NCBI GenBank assembly: GCA_030847615.1
Contig: JAUMIR010000004.1
Coordinates: 86,769,001 to 86,833,000, forward strand
DNA: 64,000 nt
Direction: 5' to 3'
From: Gambelia wislizenii
Taxonomy: Eukaryota > Chordata > Lepidosauria > Squamata > Crotaphytidae
Below the pieces are notes generated by a model. That model was not told the DNA's origin and ran no database searches. It saw only the letters and a list, made by a program, of their open reading frames with translations. Positions 45,426 through 58,024 of the stretch are shown one piece after another; positions within the stretch are counted from its first letter, which is position 1, and each line of letters opens with the position of its first letter. A program made the translations under genes and the position numbers.

Positions 45426-47108
45426 AAATTTATTATCTTACTTTGATAAGAGGAGTGTCATGTCACCAGTTTAAGCCAATATATTCAGCAGGCAAAAGCA
45501 CTGGAGTATGCTATGTGTTGGAATCACAGAAGCTGGAGCGCCCCTGTGTTTCTGTTATACAAGATGTTGTAAACAATCTTGTTTACTTACTTGAAACATA
45601 ACTTATTTTCTATTTAAATGCTCAAAGTGGTACAGAATCATAAAATCTGTATGCAAGCAATAAAAATAATAGAAAGCAAACCATAACTGTAAAAGGCAAC
45701 AGTAATAATATGCAATCCCAATTAAAAATGTGTCATAACAAACCATTCAAAAGCTTCTGGGGGAACAGAACAGCTTTAATTACAAAGCTTACACTTAGGA
45801 GGCAGCATTAAGAATGTATGTCTGGACTTCTGGGTTGGAAATGGCAGACAGAAAGCCACTCCTGAAGCTGTCTCAAGTTCTCCCTAGACCAAAGGGAAAC
45901 CGGGAGATAATCCACAAGGGTCTATAAGCCACTGCTCCTGGCAAGTTAATAATTACCTTGGTGGTGGAGGAGACTAAGGCTGGGAACATGTCCCACTGTT
46001 GGCCTGCCAGCTGAAGGACACAAGATCCTTTGTAACCAACTTCCTCAATTAAGAGGCATAAAAGCATGGAACTGTGCTTAAGAAGGGCTTTCTGAACCCA
46101 ATGGTAAATTTACTTCTTCACATGACCAAGAGACTGAGTAGGTTCTGACTTTGGATTTAAATGAAAATACTTTTTATTAAGAGCAAAAAGCTAAGAATTG
46201 AGGGACTTGAACAGAGAAATTGAAGAATAAAAGAATTGTAATCATAAATAAAAGATCAGAATGATAAGAACAATAGGGTTATGGAGTATGAGAACGCAAT
46301 TTGTTTACCTTTGAAGAGTGTAAGAGTTTCCATGTAGCTGGCATAGCAAAACAACAGATAAACAGTCTTATTGACTATAATATAAGCAGACTTAATTTCT
46401 GTGTTATATAAAAGATTTTGCTGTACAGATATGATAAGTCTTAATGAAAATGAGTTATTTGGGAGAAGATTTTGAAATTTATAAAGGGATGATATCTCTG
46501 GAAGAGATATGGCTCAAGAAGAATAGTGCAAGAATAGTGAGGGGGATAAGGAGGCTCAAGTTGCAATGGAAACTTTAGAGAAGGAAAGAGATGGTTCTGT
46601 CCCCTTAGAGAAGGAGAAAGAATTACCTGACCTGGAGGAATCAGCTGAGATTGAAATTCAATGCTGGCAGGAAGAATGCAGTTCCAGAGAACTTTATTGA
46701 GATTAAAGGCATCCAGGTTGGAGAAGAGATGGGGATTTGGGAGGATAAAGGACCTAAGAGATAAGAGATGAAGAGTGCAGAGAGCTGAAGCAGAGGGAGA
46801 AGTAAACAAAACACCTAAGATTAATATGAACTGTGTGCATGAGATAATGTACTTATTTCTGGTCCCTCCCCCAGTTTGGATTAGTTATGCCCAATTTCTC
46901 CAAGGGTTGAGATTGGGTAGGAAACTCCAGGTCAGATATAAAGGTCTGTAATTGGATTAGAGACAATGTAGCTTAATTAGTTTACTGACAAGGGATGGTT
47001 GGTTTATAAAAATTAAATAGGTTATTTTAAAATTAAAGAGAAGGTGTTGTGTGTGTATATATGTATATATATGTATATATATATATGTATGAGATAGATT
47101 AAATATAA
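45426..47108. other. Unique intronic sequence with (TA)n
   Basis: No exon or RNA gene is recognised. A (TATATG)n low-complexity stretch lies at about 47055-47091. Confidence 0.4.
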
Positions 47109-47717
47109 GGGCTCAGCTAGACAGGAGAAATAATTGCAGAAAATAGCACCTTACCTCCCTATCGCAGCAGTGTTTATTTGTACCCACGACTCATTCGCAA
47201 GATTGCTGGCATGGAAACTTGGCCAAGTTTGCAGTTTACACATAGCATGCCCCCGAAAAAAGATGGTGGCTGTGAGTGAATTGCCTCCCAAAAATTTCCC
47301 TCTATTCTCCCCCCCTTTTTTTTTCTTTAAATGACAGATGAGGAAGAGCTATTTTCCACTTTTTTAAAAAAAAAAATTGCTCTGAAGCTTGAACTATAGT
47401 GCACACGATGGTTCAGCTGGCAAAAACAACAACTCTGGCCGCTTCCTTCCTTGCAAGCCCGCCCCCACTGAGGTCTGATGTTTCAGCTCTTCTGTGTGCC
47501 CCTATTCGAATTGGTTGTTCAGACAGCCTGTTATTGCATTTTTGTGCAATTAAAAAAAAAAAGATTACAAGAAACAGCGAAAGCTATTATCACAATCTAT
47601 TTGGAGTTTTCAGCCCTCCCTCCTTCCCAAAAGGGTGAATCCTGGCAGGAGCTCATCTAAACAAAAGGTATTCTGCCTGCATTCTTTCTGGATTTTTTTT
47701 GTCATCTAAACAACCCC
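47109..47717. mobile_element. Nonautonomous DNA element, family H copy C
   Basis: The left end is ggctcagctagacagg and the complement of the right end is ggggttgtttagatgac. TAA is duplicated at 47106-47108 and 47718-47720. The right end matches copy A and an internal block matches copy B (cttgcaagcccgcccccact). It is 609 bp long with no transposase. Confidence 0.7.
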
Positions 47718-48376
47718 TAAGCCAAATTCAAGGTTGTCTTACTATAAGGAGGTGAGAATCATTATTTGAAATGTCAGTATTGCAGTGTCAGAGGAGAAGA
47801 ACTGGTTGTTGAAACTGCCTGGTTTAGTAGATATGGATAGGTTGTCTATGTCAATTAGAGAAAAATCAATGATAACATTTTCAAATGATTGGGAATCTTT
47901 GTCTTTTGATAAAAAATGAGATTAATATGTTAATTGTCTTATTGCAGAAATATGCGGATACTATGTTAACTGTGGTTTTTGATTATTAGTAGGGTTAGGT
48001 AAGCTGCCAACTGCAGCTGGTATTCATTAGCAGTCTGCCATGCAAGTACTATACCATTCCATAATCTTAGTTCTATACAAAAAAATGTTGAGGAGTAACC
48101 AGGAATGATTTTTTTGTGTGTGACAGGACAATGAACATCATTCAGTGCCAGTGCTTAACAGAAATTCCAAGGGCTCAGAATTCTTTGATGTGAAGTGTGT
48201 ATGTCTTTTGCGCCCAGCTTTCCTCAAGTCAGGTCACAATAGTATCTTCCCCTACTGGTCTCTGACATAACTCAAATTGTTAGTCCCAAATAGGGTAGAC
48301 TTAATGAAGCAATGGAATATACATAATTGTTGACTTGCTATTTATCAGTTGATTTGGAGAGAGGCTTGTGTACCCT
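47718..48376. other. Unique intronic sequence
   Basis: No exon, RNA gene or mobile element is recognised. Confidence 0.4.
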
Positions 48377-49084
48377 AATGATGTTTTGAGCTTTGCTGGC
48401 GGTGGCATAATAGCCACCAGTAGGGTCTCCCATGCCAGACAGGTCAAAACCGAAGGGTCTGAAAAAGAGCATCAAAGGGCAGGATGGGCTCTCTAGCCTT
48501 GTGGCAACCGTACTAGGAGAAGGAAAACTCTAATCCCAAACCTGGGCAGATGGTGCTCATCCAACCCTGTAAGGTCAACCATCCAAGAGAAGGAAACTCT
48601 AATCAAACCTACGACCCGAGGACCTCGCTGCTACCGTCCATGCTTACAAGGCCACAGCAGATGAACCTTTGGTTTAAAGGGTGAGGCCAGTTCTGTGCAT
48701 GCTGCACTCTGCCAGAAAAATCCATTGCACAAGCTTGAAAGACAAATCCAGTTCCAAAAAAGCCCTGTAGCAATAGGCAAGGGATGAAATGGTAGGTGTA
48801 AAGATGCACTGGAAGCCGCAGACCCAACCCTGCATGAAGGCAGTTCAGGACTTTCGTCTCTCGAGGGTGACCCGGGTGATGACAGTCTTGTTCAGCAGCA
48901 TCCTGAACGACCAAGCTGCCTTTTTTAAGGAGAGCACTGCTTGCTCCATATGGAGAGGGGCCTAGAAAAGGTGGCCTAACGAAAGCTCATCCCCATCTAC
49001 CTGGTTGACTAGCCGCGGCCAATGGGAATCTTCTGATGCAGTCAAACCAAGGCAAAGAAACAAAGGCACACACCGGCCTCCAAA

Positions 49085-49890
49085 GGTGTAAATAAACTGA
49101 CGCTTGCATGCTGGAACATCAGACCCATGCGAGACTCTGAAGATAGTGGACAGCCTGAGCGTCGTTCTGCCCTAATAGCCCATGAACTATCACGACTTAA
49201 TATTGACATCACTGCTCTTAGTGAAGTTCATCTCCATGAGGAAGGCAGCCTTAAAGAACACGGTGCCGGCTACACACTTTACTGGTCTGGCAAACCCAAA
49301 ACCAAATAACATCTTTCAGGAGTAGGCTTTATGATTAAAAACTCCATTGCCTCCAAACTCAAAACCTTGCCAACAGGACACTCTGATCGCATTATTTCCT
49401 TATGCCTCCCACTTGTTGTTCTCTTCAGTATATATGCCCCAACTATGCAAGCCAACCCTGTAGAGAAAGACAAATTCTACACAGACCTATGCCAACTCAT
49501 ACAAAAAGTCCCTGTAGAAGATAAAATTATTATCCTTGGTGACTTTAATGCCAGAGTAGGAAAGAACTCCGAAGTCTGGAAAGGTGTCTTAGGCAAGCAT
49601 GGTGTTGGAAATTGCAATGATAACAGATGCCTCCTGCTAGAGTTCTGTGCAGAACAACAGCTAACTATTACAGACACTATCTTTCAGTAGAAAGATAGCT
49701 TGAAGACAACCTGGATGCATCCCTGATCCAATCATTGGCACCTCATCGACTATGTTCTAGTCCATCAGAGAAATATTTGCGATGTCCATCATACCCGAGT
49801 GATGCCCAATGCAGAATGCCAAACAGATCATCACCTCGTCGGATGTAAACTAAATCTTCATCTTAAGTTCAAACCTAAGAGGGGTGGCAT
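49085..49890 (+). pseudogene. LINE apurinic-type endonuclease remnant
   Basis: Readable in order: LACWNIRPMR, LSRLNIDITALSEVHL with the catalytic Glu, GAGYTLYWSGK, a stop at 49308, then GVGFMIKNS, YAPTMQANP, IIILGDFNARVG with the Asp/Asn pair, and LLLEFCAEQQLTITDTIFQ before a stop at 49690. A further piece has HLIDYVLVHQRN and TDHHLVGC, the terminal Asp-His motif, near 49740-49850. All catalytic motifs can be seen but are spread over broken frames, so the enzyme is dead. Confidence 0.8.
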
Positions 49891-49931
49891 CTTAAAGAGG
49901 AGACTGTAAACTTCAACAAAACCTCCGAGAT

Positions 49932-51626
49932 ATGCAGAACAAGTGGTGGATCAATATAGCAGAAAAGACACAATGCTGTGCAGATCTGGGTGATCATAGA
50001 GGATTTTATGAAGCTCTTAAAGCAGTGTTTGGACCTACTTATCAGGTCCAAAGCTCCTTATACAGTACAGATGCTCAAACATTAATTACTGATAACACCT
50101 CCATTCTGAATCGATGGGTTGAACATTTTCAAAGTCTCTTTAGTGCCAACCGAGCAGTCCAAGGCTCAGCTATCCAACATATGATACAAAAACCGATGAA
50201 AAATGAATTGGACATAGCTCCCACTTTGGAAGAGAACCTTAAGGCCATACAGCAGATGAAAAATGGCAAGGCAGCTGGGATTGATGGAATCCCACTTGAA
50301 GTTTGGAAACATGGAGGTCATGCACTCCACAATAAATTCCATGAATTCCTTGTGAATTGCTGGGGAAAAGGGGAACTGCCATCAGATCTCTGAGATGCAG
50401 TCATCATCACCCTGTACAAGAAAAAAGGAGCAAAATCTGATTGCTCAAACTATCAAGGCATAACACTGCTCTCTGTTGCTGGAAAAATCTTTGCAAGGGT
50501 ACTCCTGAACAGATTAGTTCCTGCTATTGCAGAAGAACTTCTTCCTGAAAGCCAATGTGGCTTCAGAGCCAATAGGAGTACTACAGATATGGTATTTGCC
50601 CTTAGACAGCTGTAAAAGAAATGTAGAGAGCAGAACAAGGGTCTCTATGTAACATTTGTCGACCTCACCAAAGCCTTCGACACTGTGAGTAGAAAAGGTC
50701 TGTGGCAGACCCTGAAAGATTAGTATGTCCCCCCAAATTCCTTAAAATGATTATCTTGCTACACGAGGGCCAGCGCAGTCAAGTCAGATATGGCGATGCT
50801 CTTTCAGAGCCCTTTCTAATAACTAATGGAGTGAAGCAAAGTTGTGTTCTTGCTTCAACTTTATTTACAATCTTCTTCAGCATGATGCTCCAAAGGGCTA
50901 CAGCAGAGCTTGAAGAAGATGACGGCATCTATATACGCTACCGTACTGATGCTAGCTTGTTTAACTTATGGCGTCTGAGGGCTCGCACTAAGACTCTAAA
51001 CTATCTAGTCCATGAGCTGCTCTTCACTGATGCTGCTGCCCTTGTTGCCCACACAGAAGCAGCTCTGCAGCGCCTAACATCCTGCTTCTCAACAACTGCA
51101 GAGCTGTTTGGGCTGGAAGTCAACCTTGAAGAAAACGGAAATTCTTTACCAGCCTGCACCACAGGACGAACACCACCATCCCCACATTGCCGTCAGCAAC
51201 TCTGTACTTAAGTCCGTTCAGCAGTTCACCTACCTGGGAAGCATAATCTCCTCAGATGCCAAAATTGACAAAGAGATTGATCACAGATTAGCAAAGACAT
51301 ATAGCGCATTTGGTAGACTTTACAAAAGAGTCTGGAGTAATAAAGACCTGAGGCGAAGCACAAAAATCAGTGTGTATAGAGCCATCGTACTGTCTATTCT
51401 CCTTTATGGATCTGAAACATGGGTCACCTATCGCCACCACCTACTACTCCTCGAATGCTTTCATCAGTGCTGTATACGCACAATCCTAAATATACACTGG
51501 ACTGACTATGTGACGAATGTTGCTGTCCTTGAGCAAGCAGGGATCACTAGCATTTTGGCCATGATATTGAGAACACAGCTGCAGGGCACGTTTCTAGGAT
51601 GGAGGACCATCGCCTCCCAAAAATAG
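49932..51626 (+). pseudogene. LINE reverse transcriptase remnant
   Basis: Segments in order: AAGIDGIPLEVWKHGG (50265-50315), NYQGITLLSVAGKIFARVLL (50445-50510), QCGFRANRSTTDM, then FVDLTKAFDTV with the first catalytic Asp near 50660, KQSCVLASTLFTIFFSMML (50830-50890), and ELLFTDAAALVAHTEAAL at about 51015-51065. In the last, the usual A-D-D box has become T-D-A. The C-terminal region continues at 51108-51626. Several stops and frameshifts (e.g. TGA at 50391, TAA in the 50615 region) are present. A small deletion near 51583 removes part of the WAGH segment. Confidence 0.8.
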
Positions 51627-51656
51627 CACTCTACGGTGAACTTGCCACGGGTCAGC

Positions 51657-54600
51657 TCATTGAAATTGATACCAGTGGAAGTTAATCTTTTTCTTTGTTG
51701 TTATTCTCACATTTGGATTGAGCATGCCAGGGTTATGGTTTCACAGCAGCAAGAGTAAATATGTGCTCTTCCACACAAATTGATGAATGGAGCCACCATC
51801 TTAACCTAGTTTTCCTGCAAACTATTGTGAAAAACAGCAACAGAAAAATAATTCAGTCAGAATTTTTTTGCCAGGGAAATTATTTGTTTTAATGTTCTCA
51901 GTCTTTCTTTCTTTTTTCTTTTTTACTTTCAAGGTAGGCACATGCATAAACTTTTTTCCTATATTGTTCCTTGTTTAATTCTTTCACGCTGATTTCTTAA
52001 GTACTCCTAACAGTTAACCATTTGCCTTTTTCTGATCCACATTCATTCTTGTCAATATAATGATCAGTTGATCATGATGTTGTAATTTATTCTTTCTGTG
52101 TAATAGCCTGAAGTGTATTAAGCGGTGAGCCTGCCAGCTTGCTTTATGGTAGTTGTTTATTTAATGTACTTTGTCTTTCCTCTGTAATGCACTTAAACAT
52201 TTTTCCTAGTTTTTTGCTGACACCCCATAATCTCAGAATGCTGATATCCAACAGTCTTCAAATTATCATGCATATCACAGTTGTTTTTTTCATACTTTAA
52301 CCCCAGCTTTTATTGTATAGGCATGTGATATGCATTTGGGGATTATAAGAGTAGCAGAATCATTTCTGAATCTGAGATCCCTGTAGGACAAAATATATAA
52401 CTACCTGCCAGAGTCAGGAATAAACCTGGGTCTTAGGCTTGCATGACAATCTGTGAATGTTTAAAAAATGAGTCAAGCCTCAGTGATTTTTCTTTCCTCT
52501 TCCAGAAATTTCTGAAAAGCTGATTAGGAATTGCACTTTTTATTTCAAGGTCAAGAAAGTATTTGGTTGTGTGTTGCCCCTTAGGAATTGTAGAGGCATG
52601 TGAGAAAAGATAGTGAATTATTTCCTCTCTGCTTGCTCGTGTTCAGTAGACTCTTCCCTTAGTCAAAACTCTTAAGCAATAGAGGAGAGCCTGAGAGTCC
52701 TTGTGGAAAATGAGCTCAGGATGTTTGTGCTCGAATTCTCCCCCTCACCTCAGAAACGCATACACACACCAGTCTTCCAGCCCAATGTGTAGGGTGCACT
52801 CCACATAACCTTTCGAGTAGCAAATAATGCAGACCTACTACCAGTTTAACAGCAGTGTCATTCAAAGTGGTGGTCCACAGACTGGTGTCATTCTGTGAGC
52901 CATTGACTTCCAGCCCAAGCAAGCTTCCAGGAAACTATGCAAATACAATAATAATAATATCACACAAATATCACACCAGTCCCGGCCACATTGAAGAAAC
53001 AAATTGATGACCCACAACATCAGACAGATTGAGAAGGAATAATTAAGAGGTTCCTGAAGTAGATGGCCTCTATCAATGTAGGAAAGTTTGTAGGATGACT
53101 ATCTAGTTTTCCTCAGAACTGCAGACTACTACTATCTTCTCTCCCTCTCTCTTTACTACCTGTCTCTGTGACCTGAACACTTGGCGTCTCTGCACAAAAC
53201 AAACCTAAATTAATTTTTTTGTGATGGCGGGAAAAGACTTTAGAGGTACCCATTTGTAATGACCTGCAAAACTGTCTTGTGGCTTCTATACCTGGGTCAA
53301 AACAATTTGACATTTATCACATCATGTTGCATGCTCTTGGCTGATATTCTCTATTAATAAAAATATCCTTCTACGTAGAATGTAATTGCTACATTTCTCT
53401 GGCCCTTCCTTCTCCTCCTCTTCTTCTCTAAAATTCTAGCCCAAATGCGTGACTGCACTAGCAAATTATTTTGAACAGAATGTGATTATGTCTTCTTCCT
53501 TTGGCATTTCATAGTCTGATTTCCAGCTGATTGTACATCCACCATATATATGCAAATGGTGCAGTGAAACCATTGCCACATTTTTATGTATTTGGCACTG
53601 GAATCAGTATTATAATTTATAGGTGTTCAGCATACAGTGCAGTAATTTTTCCAAGTGGTGATATTGAAAATGTCAGTATGTTCACAAAGCTAATCACCGT
53701 GGTAAAGATTGGAAAAGTCACCTTGGCAGTTTCACCTCACCATCACCACACCATCTCCACAACCCTTTTAAAACGTTAGTGTAAGAAACTATCACAAAGA
53801 AAGAAATTTTAGACAAGCTTGGCTGTGGGGTGTTTGAAATGTTTACTTTACATCATAATCTATTATGTAGCGTGAGTGTCATGGGTAAGTCTTGATAACA
53901 GATGCACTGGGAAATTCATCAGCAGATACACTAGACCTCATTAACTGGCTGCCTCTTTGCTTAGAATATTTTCTCACCCAACCTGAGTTTAGGGATTACA
54001 TTGGATCACTTGGGAGGATTTGGCCTCCCAGGATTAACTGCCTATTTTATGTTGCATGCAGCAAGGTGCAGTTGTAATTCAGTCATACTTGCCTAGTTCA
54101 AAGAGAGTGGTTTTTGTTTGCAATTCTCTGTGTCTGCTTTTGCAAGCTAAGCTGTGTCTCCTGATACTCTTGTGTATCCATGCTTTTGTTTCATTTTCAA
54201 ACTGTAGAGGAGTGTGTGTTGCAGTTGTATCAGTGCGACTTTTTTTTGTCATTGAACACTAGGCTCTGGTGTCTTTCCAGTTAAGCTCTGTGTACCTTTT
54301 GTCTTTGAAAATCAATTGGGGCGGGGAATTAAAGTAGTTTTCAGTGGTACCTTCTACACAAAAGCCTTTTATGTTTCCTGGTGAAGAGGAGGTTTCTGGG
54401 CCAGGTGGCTAGATTGGGAGACACAAAATGGCTAAGGCTCTTGTTAAGCTCCAGTTGCTTTTTTTGTGTTTCTTTAGAAATGTCTGTAGAAAACTGTTGA
54501 TCCCCACCACAGCCTCTTACCTTTGGAACACAGAAGCCAGATTCCTGCCTATTGTGTTGCCTGGTGCTGTTGAATTCTAAGGTGGAAAAGTGGAATCTGT

Positions 54601-54721
54601 GTTTGGCTGTTTCACAAGATATCAGGGAAAGATGTTTAGCTCCAATATCTGAATAGTCCAGCTTTGTTCTATACATTGGCTGGCGTTCTACACTGGCAAG
54701 GCTGCTCTGAGTTGGGAGGCC
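51657..54721. other. Unique intronic sequence
   Basis: No exon, RNA gene or defined mobile element is recognised. The 190-codon minus-strand frame at 54341-54913 runs into the LTR-like region and has no recognisable domain. Confidence 0.4.
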
Positions 54722-55195
54722 TGTTGGGTCTTGGAGTGATGTGAGGCAGGCAGAAATAACCATGCCACAGTTGTGGTCTCGAATAGCATACCGTTTATTG
54801 CAAACAGAAAATAGAAAAAAGCAAAAAGCCGTAGACAAAGGAAAAGACATCCTTCCAAAGTTGCACATGCTGGAGAGGGAGAGAGAGAGCAAGAGATCCT
54901 GTCTCAAGTCCACACCTCCCTTATAGGAATTCTACTTTCACAAGCAGCGTATGGAGAAACGAAACTCATAGAAAACGAAACTCATGGGCAAAGCTTCTTA
55001 GTGAAACAAAACATGTAAGCCAATTAGTGGGGCCAGGTGTCTTTAAACCTAAACATCCTTAGCGTAGAGGCCCTGCTGTCTTTCTTGTTCCCATGAGAAA
55101 CCACTCCTTGACCTTCTCACCAGAACAAAGCCTAGCATGTTCTCATGAAGCCTAAACCAAACTTTTGGGGCTAGGCCTGAACCCAGGGCCTAACA
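54722..55195 (-). mobile_element. Probable solo LTR (474 bp)
   Basis: On the minus strand it begins tgttaggccctgggttcagg and ends agacccaaca, the TG...CA boundaries of an LTR. A TATA-like cctataaggga lies about 100 nt before an AATAAA signal (complement of tttatt at 54790-54795). About 70 nt of U5-like sequence follows the signal. No primer-binding site or internal coding region adjoins it. An exact target duplication could not be found (ggcc occurs near both sides but offset). The retroelement class is undetermined. Confidence 0.5.
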
Positions 55196-56518
55196 GCTGG
55201 CCATTCATAGATAGGCAAAAGAGGGGAGACAAGTGCTAGTAGCCTGCAGGGTCTGAAAGGACTGTGCAAATTATGAATATGTAAATTGGACACAGAAAAT
55301 TAATATGGATGAAACATGATATTTTCAGCACATTCTTTATCTTGGTAGTTTGGAGGCTGGGTCTTGTGTGACAACATAGATTGCTAACATCAGATAGAAA
55401 CAAAAGGGATATAAGAAAATGGTGTGCTGGATGGAGGAAAGGGGATTTGGATGGTAAACTTTATAGAAAAATGTCTGTTACTGGATCTGATACTGTGGGC
55501 TTGTTATATGTTGAAATCTGTGGTTCTACTGTGACACCTTTCTATATGTGCTTCTATATGCTGTGATAGCTCCAAAGATGAAGCCTTCTTGAAAGTAGTA
55601 TTTCTGGCCTCAGATATTTGAAAGAAGTTTTAGTTATCTAATGGCAGAGGCTAGTGACTCTGCATATGTTTAGAGACATTTCCTTTTTGTTACTTAAAGA
55701 ACTCATGTCTGATCTTTACAGCAGGGGGGGTATAAGGCTGCTTACAGTAATATATATGACACTGTAGATGTCCTTTTAACCTTTGGGTCCTTCCCTGGCC
55801 CTAAATAGAGATCAAGGTCATATCTTCTAAAACACCCAACCTGGTGTCCTCCCAATACTTGTATTGGGTTGCATCTCCCATTTTTGCAACCAAAATGACC
55901 ATTGTGTAGACCAATAGATAGCTGCGGGTTGGGAAGGCCATTCATAAAGAATGCTGGGTAAAAAGAATGAAAAGCTTTCCTCTACAAAAGGAGGAAGATG
56001 CCATTCTACCTATGTACTCCTGTCCTTTAAAAATGTGAAGGGCTCAGTGACAATTTGAACACTGACAGATATAATTATTTGGCAATCCTATGTTGGACAT
56101 TAATCCTATACAGTATATTACATAGAACAGCATTATATTTTACATTATAGTGTGTATATGTCTGTGTATTCTAATATAGTGTAGTATTATATATAGTTTA
56201 TAATCCTATAGAACATTATCATGTATACCTGTGTAAGTTAATTTAACAAAGCTCTTGTTACTTTCTAATTGTCTTGAATTCCCTGTGGATGTCGCACAAT
56301 ATGGCACAGCAGGCATAAGCAGCAGGATACAAACATTCTTGTAGCTGGTGCTTTTCTGTACTAGTTTCCATGTTGATAAGAGTAGTATCTTAACAGGAAC
56401 AGGCATATCCCCTTTCTCTGTGTTGAATAGACAGGAGCCTATGAATAGGGGTGAGATCTCCCTCTCCCAACCAGTGAACTTCATCATAGATTCTTAAAAG
56501 TGAGCTTTGGCTGCATTT
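55196..56518. other. Unique A/T-rich intronic sequence
   Basis: No exon, RNA gene or mobile element is recognised. TA-rich low-complexity sequence lies at 56100-56220. Confidence 0.4.
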
Positions 56519-56848
56519 ACGGTATGACCCCCATATCCACAGAGGATATGTTCCTGGACTTACTGTGGATAATAGTGAACCCTATTAAAATGAATGACTC
56601 CCGCGGGGCCCAAGCATACCACAGAGTCATGCTGGAGGCAGAAGCATACCATAGTTGCGCTGGAGGGCCTAGAACAGTGATGGGCAACCTTTTGAGCTTG
56701 GTGTGTCAAAATTCGCCAAAAAACTGAGCATAACTCGGGTGGTGTGTCACTTAGAGGAAAAAACATTATTTCACAATATTTACTGTTTAAATAACATAAA
56801 TGTATAATGGTTATATATAATTGTATTTAATAAACCAAAAACTAATGA

Positions 56849-56950
56849 TTTTATTTATTTACTTATTTATACCCCGCTCTTCAGCCACAAGGCTATGAGA
56901 GCGGCTTATAAATTGTTTTAAGCAATAACAATTTACACATCTACAGTGCA
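56849..56950 (-). mobile_element. CR1/L2-type LINE tail, inverted
   Basis: The + strand reads ttatttatttacttatttat, then ccccgctcttcagccacaag and gagcggcttataaattg, the complement of the tail seen at 470-605. Confidence 0.6.
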
Positions 56951-57317
56951 TTAAGCAGTTTCCAATGTGTGTTAGCTAATTGCCTCCACAAGCTGGGTAC
57001 TCATTTTACTGACCTACGAAAGGACGGATGGCTGAGTGAACCTTGGAGCTTGCTGGAATCAAACTTAACTTACCTCCTTAGTGACTTCTTTGTTCATCTG
57101 TCAGTCGGTTTCTTTTGTTGGTCTTGATATTATTTAGCTTGTGTGGGGTGCCGTGAACTGAGATAAGTGAGGGGGAGGGGGAATTCTTTAACTAACCTGC
57201 CTATTAGTGACTTTTTGTTGCTGAAGCCCCGAGCCCCTTGGGAAGGCCAGGGAGAGGCTGGGCAGACTCCCGCCCACCTGCCTGCTGCCTTCCCCAGCCT
57301 TTCCAAGGCGGCTATTG

Positions 57318-57395
57318 TTAAACAATTTGTAAGCTGCTCTGAAAGCCTTTGTAGCTGAAGAGAGAGCTATAAATACTCCAATAAAAATAAATAAC
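57318..57395 (+). mobile_element. CR1/L2-type LINE tail
   Basis: Reads acaatttgtaagctgctctg, then tagctgaagagagagctata, ending in an (AAT)-rich tail. Same family as 470-605, opposite to the copy at 56849-56950. Confidence 0.6.
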
Positions 57396-58024
57396 CACAA
57401 ATTTGCTGCCCTTTTGTGACACCCCAAATCAGCTGTGTGAAGCAGCTGCCTCAACCTGTCTAAAGTTAGGACTGGCTTTGGTGAGAAATGATTTCTCATG
57501 TGAAAAGATAAAGAAAAAGGAACAGCAGACTTGCAATAATTCTTTCTTGGACAATCAGTGATGCCTTGAGAATTCTCTGTCTTTCCTTTCATCCTCGCCT
57601 CTCAGTGCAGCAGTAAGCAAGGGAGAGCTGGGGGCCTGGCCATCTATGGAGCAGATGTTTCAGTAGCTGGCCCTATTGGGGACACTCAGCAGTCATCTGC
57701 CTCCCATTCTCACTCCTCTCTGCACAACTGCACTTGTGTTGGCTGCTGCAGTGCTACAGCAGAGACACATAATGACAAAATAGCAAGGATGCCAAAGAAA
57801 TGGGGCTGGGCAGCACAATCTGACCCGCCCACCCGCTGCCTTCCCTGGCATTTCTAAGGTGGCTCTGGGGCTTCGAAGTCCCGGAGCCCTTCAGGAAGGC
57901 AGGGGAGAGGCCGGGCAGACTCCCTCCCACCTATCTGCCCGCCTGCCCGCCCGCTGCCTTCCCCAGCCTTCCCGAGGCAGCTACGGGACTTCGAAGCCCC
58001 GGAGCCACTTGGAAAGGCCGGGGA

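Larger units (their letters stand above)
48377..51656 (+). mobile_element. APE-type LINE, longest copy (3.3 kb), 3'-truncated
   Basis: Runs from a non-coding 5' region (ggcggtggcataatagccac, gccagacaggtcaaaaccga) through endonuclease and reverse transcriptase remnants. It stops abruptly at ccacgggtcagc, about 600 bp before the 3' end present in the other three copies. Loss of the 3' end is not expected from target-primed reverse transcription and implies a later deletion or rearrangement. The clade cannot be fixed by eye; the endonuclease looks like the craniofacial development protein 2-type sequences common in animal genomes. Confidence 0.85.

Noticed and set aside
54341..54913. 190-codon open frame on the minus strand
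   Set aside because: No recognisable domain. The first third lies in the LTR-like element and the rest in unremarkable intron; no splice or promoter context.
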